This document shows positions 13,743 through 16,796 of a stretch of 16,796 nt of DNA, piece after piece. Source of the DNA: Candidatus Omnitrophota bacterium (lineage in GTDB: Bacteria > Omnitrophota > Gorgyraeia > Zapsychrales > Fredricksoniimonadaceae); contig JAHFGE010000018.1 in NCBI GenBank assembly GCA_023247575.1, forward strand, positions 1 to 16,796. Direction: 5' to 3'. Under the pieces are notes generated by a model that searched no databases, had not been told where the DNA came from, and saw only the letters and a list, made by a program, of their open reading frames with translations. Made by a program: the position numbers and the translations under genes. Each line of letters opens with the position of its first letter. The first letter of the stretch is position 1.

Positions 13743-14144
13743 ATGCTCGGTAAAAAAAATTTGTCACCCCCGAATGTCTTAATCGGGGGTCCAGAATTTG
13801 CAAGTTCTAGATTCCCGATAAAAGCATTCGGGAATGACAGAGTAGCCCAGAGCATGATCGAATACATCCTTCTCGTCGGCATTGTGACGATTGTTTTAAT
13901 TTATATGGGCACGGATTTCAAGCGCGGCCTGCAAAGCGTTGTGAAGACAACTGCCGATCAAATGGGAACTCAGGCCAACTCCGACCAGGATTTCAACAGT
14001 ACCGCCGGATTCCTGGTCAATTCGATAACGAATGCGTCCCAAAGCCACGGCCAGTTGGTTAAGGAATACGTGGGGACCATTACGACGCAGACGGGAGACT
14101 ACACGCAAGTCCTGACCAACACGGTGACGAAGGCGGGGCAGTAG
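13743..14144 (+). CDS. Flp-like pseudopilin, type d, with a family A insert in the leader
   Basis: A 133-aa protein with cleavage motif A-QSMIEY (after Ala35), hydrophobic ILLVGIVTIVLIYMGTDF, then KRGLQSVVKTTADQMGTQA and a Thr/Gln/Asn-rich tail. It resembles both a and c types without fitting either. The 35-residue leader is MLGKKN, then a translated 76-base family A palindrome (13763-13838; SPPNVLIGGP, SRFPIKAFGND), then RVA. The ATG lies in AGGGGGCGAGCATGCTCGG, which looks like half of a family D palindrome, so this repeat may supply both start codon and ribosome binding site. The gene begins 9 bases after the previous stop. Confidence 0.78.
   Translation: MLGKKNLSPPNVLIGGPEFASSRFPIKAFGNDRVAQSMIEYILLVGIVTIVLIYMGTDFKRGLQSVVKTTADQMGTQANSDQDFNSTAGFLVNSITNASQSHGQLVKEYVGTITTQTGDYTQVLTNTVTKAGQ
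13763..13838. repeat. Family A palindrome in the prepilin leader of gene d
   Basis: 76 bases, left arm GTCACCCCCGAATGTCTTAA, right arm GCATTCGGGAATGAC. The right half is read as SRFPIKAFGND, a different frame from the copy at 14175. Confidence 0.9.
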
Positions 14145-14151
14145 GAGAAAC

Positions 14152-14553
14152 ATGAATAAGGATAAAAAAACATTGTCACCCCCGAATGTATTAATCGGGG
14201 GCCCAGACTCGCAAGAAATAGATTCCCGATTAAAGCATTCGGGAATGACAAATGACGGCCAGAGCCTTATAGAATATTCGGTACTCACCATCGTCATCCT
14301 CGCCGTATTTTTAGCCATGAACATGTACGTCAAGCGCGGCATTCAGGGACGCTGGAAAGCGGCCGTGGATGAATTCGGCGACCAGTATGATCCGCGGGTG
14401 GCCAATTCCCTGGTGAATTATGTGCTCAAGAGCGCTTCGAATACGATGGTGGATGCCGTCACAGATGCGGCGGGGCAAAAGACGATACGGACAGACACCA
14501 CCAATTCTGTGGAAACCAAGGGAGGCCAGACAACAGTTTTTTCAGTGCAATAA
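14152..14553 (+). CDS. Flp-like pseudopilin, type c (copy c3), with a family A insert in the leader
   Basis: A 133-aa protein with cleavage motif G-QSLIEY (after Gly36), hydrophobic SVLTIVILAVFLAMNMYV, then KRGIQGRWKAAVDEFGDQYD. The last stretch matches c1 and c2 (KRGVQGRLK, GDQFSPD). The leader is MNKDKKT, a translated 75-base family A palindrome (14175-14249; SPPNVLIGGP, IDSRLKHSGMT), then NDG. So a c-type gene carries a family A element at the place where c1 and c2 carry family B, which means independent insertion at the same spot. AGGAGA (14144-14149) is the ribosome binding site and overlaps the previous stop region. Probably a minor pilin. Confidence 0.82.
   Translation: MNKDKKTLSPPNVLIGGPDSQEIDSRLKHSGMTNDGQSLIEYSVLTIVILAVFLAMNMYVKRGIQGRWKAAVDEFGDQYDPRVANSLVNYVLKSASNTMVDAVTDAAGQKTIRTDTTNSVETKGGQTTVFSVQ
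14175..14249. repeat. Family A palindrome in the prepilin leader of c3
   Basis: 75 bases, left arm GTCACCCCCGAATGTATTAA, right arm GCATTCGGGAATGAC; exactly 25 codons, read as LSPPNVLIGGP...IDSRLKHSGMT. Confidence 0.9.
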
Positions 14554-14584
14554 AGGGTAAAGAGTGAAGGGTAAAGAAATAAAT

Positions 14585-14778
14585 GTCATGCCCGAATGTA
14601 TTTGATTTACTTGTCGTCCCCGAACGTTTTAATCGGGGACCTAGAGCTTGCAAGTCCTAGATTCCCGATAAAAGTCACCGCTTCCAGCGGGATCCCGTCC
14701 GAAGGCGGGACATTCGGGAATGACAGAATTAAATAAACATTCGGGAACGACAAAGTTATAAAAGCATTCGGGGATGAC
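14585..14778. repeat. Nested family A repeat cluster (intergenic 3)
   Basis: This fills the gap 14554-14783; no gene is present. Left arms are at 14585-14599 and 14613-14627. Three right arms follow at 14711-14724, 14738-14751 and 14765-14778. A different GC-rich hairpin sequence (about 14674-14709, CAGCGGGATCCCG) interrupts the innermost right arm. The last right arm ends 5 bases before the next start codon. Confidence 0.82.
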
Positions 14779-14783
14779 ATATA

Positions 14784-16427
14784 ATGAGAAAAGTAAACAA
14801 TAAAGCTCAGGCCATCATTGAAATAGGAATCTTCGGCGCCATTGTGATTTTTCTCCTGGGCGCCATCATCCGTACCCATCTGAGCAACACCCAGGCGCAA
14901 AGCCATCAGATTAAAGCCATGAAGCTGGCGCTTTTACAAAGCTTCAAGGGATACAATAACCCCGCCAAACCAAATAGCTCCCACAATTCCGCCACCGTCC
15001 TTTTTATTGAAGATCGATTTGCGGCGGATTTAAATAAATTTGGCACGATTGAGCGCACCCCTTTTATCGCCAGCGGTTCGGGGACGATGAGTAACCGTTT
15101 GATGTTCCCCATCGATAGCGGGGAGGTGCGGGATAATCTGCCGATCATGGATGTGTTTATCAACGGCCAGCATTTTCCGTTGACCACGGCGGCCTTTGTG
15201 TTTCGGCCTGTTTATCAACAGAGCGGTCCCTGCCCGGATGATGCCGTGGCTATCAATGGCAGCAGGGTTTATGGCCAGGAACATTACAACTGCCAGCGCC
15301 AGCAGAGGGAATGGGCCATCAGCAGCGGCACGGCACCGCTGTTTTTTAGCATAGCGGTCAATGGCACAGCGCAATTTTGTTCTCATGGCTGTCTTAATGA
15401 TTTCTTGACTGAAGACCAGAGCTTCAATTTGAAACGCGATGGGGATTTTAGCTCCAATCCTCCTTATGAGTTACATCCCTCTATGGCCTGGCAATGGTAT
15501 GCTGTCCCGGGGGACAGCGGCCATATAGAGAGTAAGGCCCCTTCGAATACACCGGAGCCGTTTGATGGCAGAATCAATTTTGGGGCTTCACAAAACGGAC
15601 AACCGGAGCCGAATTATCCATCCCTGGACATGGCCGGCACTTTGCATGAACAAACGATTTATCAAATTACGTACCTGGCTTCGTCCACATTAAATGATGC
15701 TCAACATCTTAATAATCCTAGCCTGATTCCTTATAAAATTAACGGCCTATTTTTGTCATTGACCCAGCAGTTGAATAACAGCGGTACAATTAATATCAAT
15801 GCGTTGTGCCTGTATCATCCTGGTATTGAGGGCCCGCCGCAGATCCCAGGGGCTACCCCGCCGGCACTTTGTCCCTCCAGCGGAACAATTACCGGAGCGG
15901 CTGTTCTGGATAGCCAGTTAGGCGATATCGATCTGTCTTTTGATCCCAAGACCTCACAGGGCGGTATCAATCACATAGGTCTGCTGCCGCAGATGGCGAT
16001 TTTTACCTGGGTGAGCCCCGACGGTACCGTCGGGGTCAACCAGGGGCCTTCCCACGGAGGGACTTATCTGGAAATCAAGGAAGGTCAATTGTATAACCCT
16101 GAAACTCATAGAGTGGTACGAAGCGTGAGCAGGACAGATCACGTGGATCTGATTTCACATATGATACAGCTCAGTAACAATACCGGCCGTTTCTGCCAAA
16201 TCAGTTTGGGAACTGGAATTTCGTGGATGGGCTATCCGGTGAGCTACAGTGATTATGCTCAGGCCAATAATGGAGAAGCTAATCCAGTGCAGGCCTGCGG
16301 CGACTGCTGGACGACAAATTTTGCCCTCACCTGTTTTGAGCCGGCCAGCCGTATCCTTTATGTGCGAAGCAGCATCGGAGACACGCATGTGCGCAAATGG
16401 TTTACGGATGTAACAAAAGGACTGTAA
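14784..16427 (+). CDS. Large Flp/TadE-like pseudopilin with Cys-rich extracytoplasmic domain
   Basis: A 547-aa protein that starts like a pilin: leader MRKVNNKA, then QAIIEIGIFGAIVIFLLGAI with Glu at +5 after Ala8, so prepilin-type processing is likely. The mature protein has one N-terminal membrane segment and about 500 residues outside. That part is rich in Asn, Ser, Gly and Pro and has at least ten Cys (for example GPCPDD, HYNCQ, FCSHGC, ACGDC), pointing to disulfides. I see no known domain. Large minor pilins of this shape could sit at the fibre tip or act as adhesins, but that is inference. Its leader has no insert, yet a nested repeat cluster ends 5 bases before the ATG and supplies the only ribosome-binding-like sequence (GGGGAT, 14770-14775). 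Confidence 0.75.
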   Translation: MRKVNNKAQAIIEIGIFGAIVIFLLGAIIRTHLSNTQAQSHQIKAMKLALLQSFKGYNNPAKPNSSHNSATVLFIEDRFAADLNKFGTIERTPFIASGSGTMSNRLMFPIDSGEVRDNLPIMDVFINGQHFPLTTAAFVFRPVYQQSGPCPDDAVAINGSRVYGQEHYNCQRQQREWAISSGTAPLFFSIAVNGTAQFCSHGCLNDFLTEDQSFNLKRDGDFSSNPPYELHPSMAWQWYAVPGDSGHIESKAPSNTPEPFDGRINFGASQNGQPEPNYPSLDMAGTLHEQTIYQITYLASSTLNDAQHLNNPSLIPYKINGLFLSLTQQLNNSGTININALCLYHPGIEGPPQIPGATPPALCPSSGTITGAAVLDSQLGDIDLSFDPKTSQGGINHIGLLPQMAIFTWVSPDGTVGVNQGPSHGGTYLEIKEGQLYNPETHRVVRSVSRTDHVDLISHMIQLSNNTGRFCQISLGTGISWMGYPVSYSDYAQANNGEANPVQACGDCWTTNFALTCFEPASRILYVRSSIGDTHVRKWFTDVTKGL

Positions 16428-16438
16428 AGGGGGAGAGA

Positions 16439-16789
16439 ATGTTTATTAATAGTGTCATTGCGAGGAGGCGAAGGCGACGAAGCAATCTTTTTAGAGGACA
16501 AAGGGGGACAGTTGAATTCAACTGTCCCCATAAGTTCAAAGCTCAATCCACTCTCGAATTCACCTTTGCTGTGGTGGTGGTGGCGCTTTTGATTTACGGG
16601 TTGCTGCGCGTTTTTCGCTGGACCGGCATGGACTATGCCGAACATTCTCCGGCGCAGTTTCAGCAATTTACGGACCCTGATCCCAATAATTTAGGGGGCG
16701 ATAATTTTGTCCAATTTGAGCAGGCGCAGTTAAATTATGTCGCGGCTGACCGTACGCAGAGAATTGGGGCGTTTACGCGCAAATATTAG
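16439..16789 (+). CDS. TadE-like/pseudopilin protein with two different repeats in the leader
   Basis: A 116-aa protein with cleavage motif A-QSTLEF (after Ala35), hydrophobic TFAVVVVALLIYGLLRVF, then WTGMDYAEHSPAQFQQF and a short hydrophilic tail, resembling small TadE-like proteins. The ATG at 16439 follows AAAGGGGGAGAGA; the in-frame ATG at 16397 lies inside the previous gene and is not preferred. Two unrelated repeats are translated in the leader. One is an ATTGCGAGG...GAAGCAAT element at 16454-16488, which gives an unusual run of six Arg. The other is a perfect 26-base palindrome centred on GAATTC at 16504-16529, read as GTVEFNCP. The stop is followed by AGGAAAGG, probably the ribosome binding site of a gene beyond the window. 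Confidence 0.78.
   Translation: MFINSVIARRRRRRSNLFRGQRGTVEFNCPHKFKAQSTLEFTFAVVVVALLIYGLLRVFRWTGMDYAEHSPAQFQQFTDPDPNNLGGDNFVQFEQAQLNYVAADRTQRIGAFTRKY
16454..16488. repeat. REP-type element in the leader of the TadE-like gene
   Basis: Starts GTCATTGCGAGGAGGCG and ends GACGAAGCAATCT, with ATTGC and GCAAT as pairing ends. Similar ATTGCGAGG...GAAGCAAT repeats are common in many bacterial genomes. Translated as VIARRRRRRSN. Confidence 0.75.
16504..16529. repeat. Perfect 26-base palindrome in the leader of the TadE-like gene
   Basis: GGGGACAGTTGAA is followed directly by its exact reverse complement, with GAATTC at the centre. Its ends resemble the GGGGACAG...CTGTCCCC sequences often seen at REP-type transposase elements (recall, not checked). 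Confidence 0.85.
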
Positions 16790-16796
16790 GAAAGGT

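Noticed and set aside
8599..14778. CRISPR array
   Set aside because: The recurring sequences are imperfect palindromes of varying length, irregularly spaced, mostly inside genes, and no cas genes are seen.
10142..14784. Integron-like cassette array (small genes separated by palindromes)
   Set aside because: No integrase and no GTTRRRY-type core sites are visible, and the genes are paralogous pilins with normal operon spacing and strong ribosome binding sites.
13682..14906. Minus-strand reading frames with recurring SFPNxxIGNLEL-type peptides
   Set aside because: They are translations of the reverse strand of family A repeats and run opposite to well-supported pilin genes.
16397..16438. Upstream in-frame ATG for the TadE-like gene
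   Set aside because: It lies within the previous coding sequence without a ribosome binding site, whereas the ATG at 16439 follows GGGGGAGAGA.

Overview
The window looks like part of a chromosome from an uncultured, two-membrane (Gram-negative type) bacterium. A lipoprotein signal, an outer-membrane secretin and a parvulin-type chaperone are encoded together with a Tad/Flp pilus system. The dense mix of short palindromic repeats, the fused TadZ-TadA ATPase and the long run of Flp-like genes remind me of Omnitrophota (former OP3) genomes. That assignment is recall and inference, not something the sequence proves. All genes I can support lie on the + strand.

Layout. (1) Positions 1-1701 hold two housekeeping genes: a nitrilase-family amidohydrolase, cut by the window edge and interrupted by a one-base frameshift, and a type 2 malate dehydrogenase. 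(2) A good promoter at about 1786-1814 starts the pilus-assembly block: a SurA/PpiC-like lipoprotein, CpaB/RcpC, and a CpaC/RcpA secretin with an unusual TonB-type C-terminal domain. (3) After a repeat-filled gap and a second promoter come a TadZ-TadA (CpaE-CpaF) fusion ATPase and a DUF192 protein that overlaps it by 4 bases. (4) A MITE-like inverted repeat of about 180 bp is followed by a 481-aa protein of unknown function whose frame runs through at least seven palindromic elements. (5) From about 9837 a third promoter and a leader of about 270 nt precede thirteen genes with Flp/pseudopilin-type N-termini, which run to the end of the window. They include a classic 50-aa Flp pilin, three successive a-b-c cassettes of related small pseudopilins, an extra d-type gene, a 547-aa large pseudopilin and a TadE-like protein.

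How the genes work together. The secretin would form the outer-membrane pore, CpaB would work with it in the periplasm, and the SurA-like lipoprotein may assist outer-membrane folding. The TadZ-TadA fusion would place and power the assembly machine, and the Flp-like proteins would form the fibre or its minor parts. The inner-membrane platform (TadB/TadC) and the prepilin peptidase are not in the window.

The most striking feature is the repeats. At least six families of short palindromic elements occur here. Many sit inside genes without breaking the frame, repeatedly at one place: the prepilin leader, between the start codon and the G/A-Q cleavage site. Eight of the thirteen Flp-like genes carry such a leader insert, from three or more unrelated families. 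Since the leader is removed by the peptidase, it may be a safe harbour for these elements. This resembles Rickettsia palindromic elements in principle, but here the target is a cleaved signal segment.
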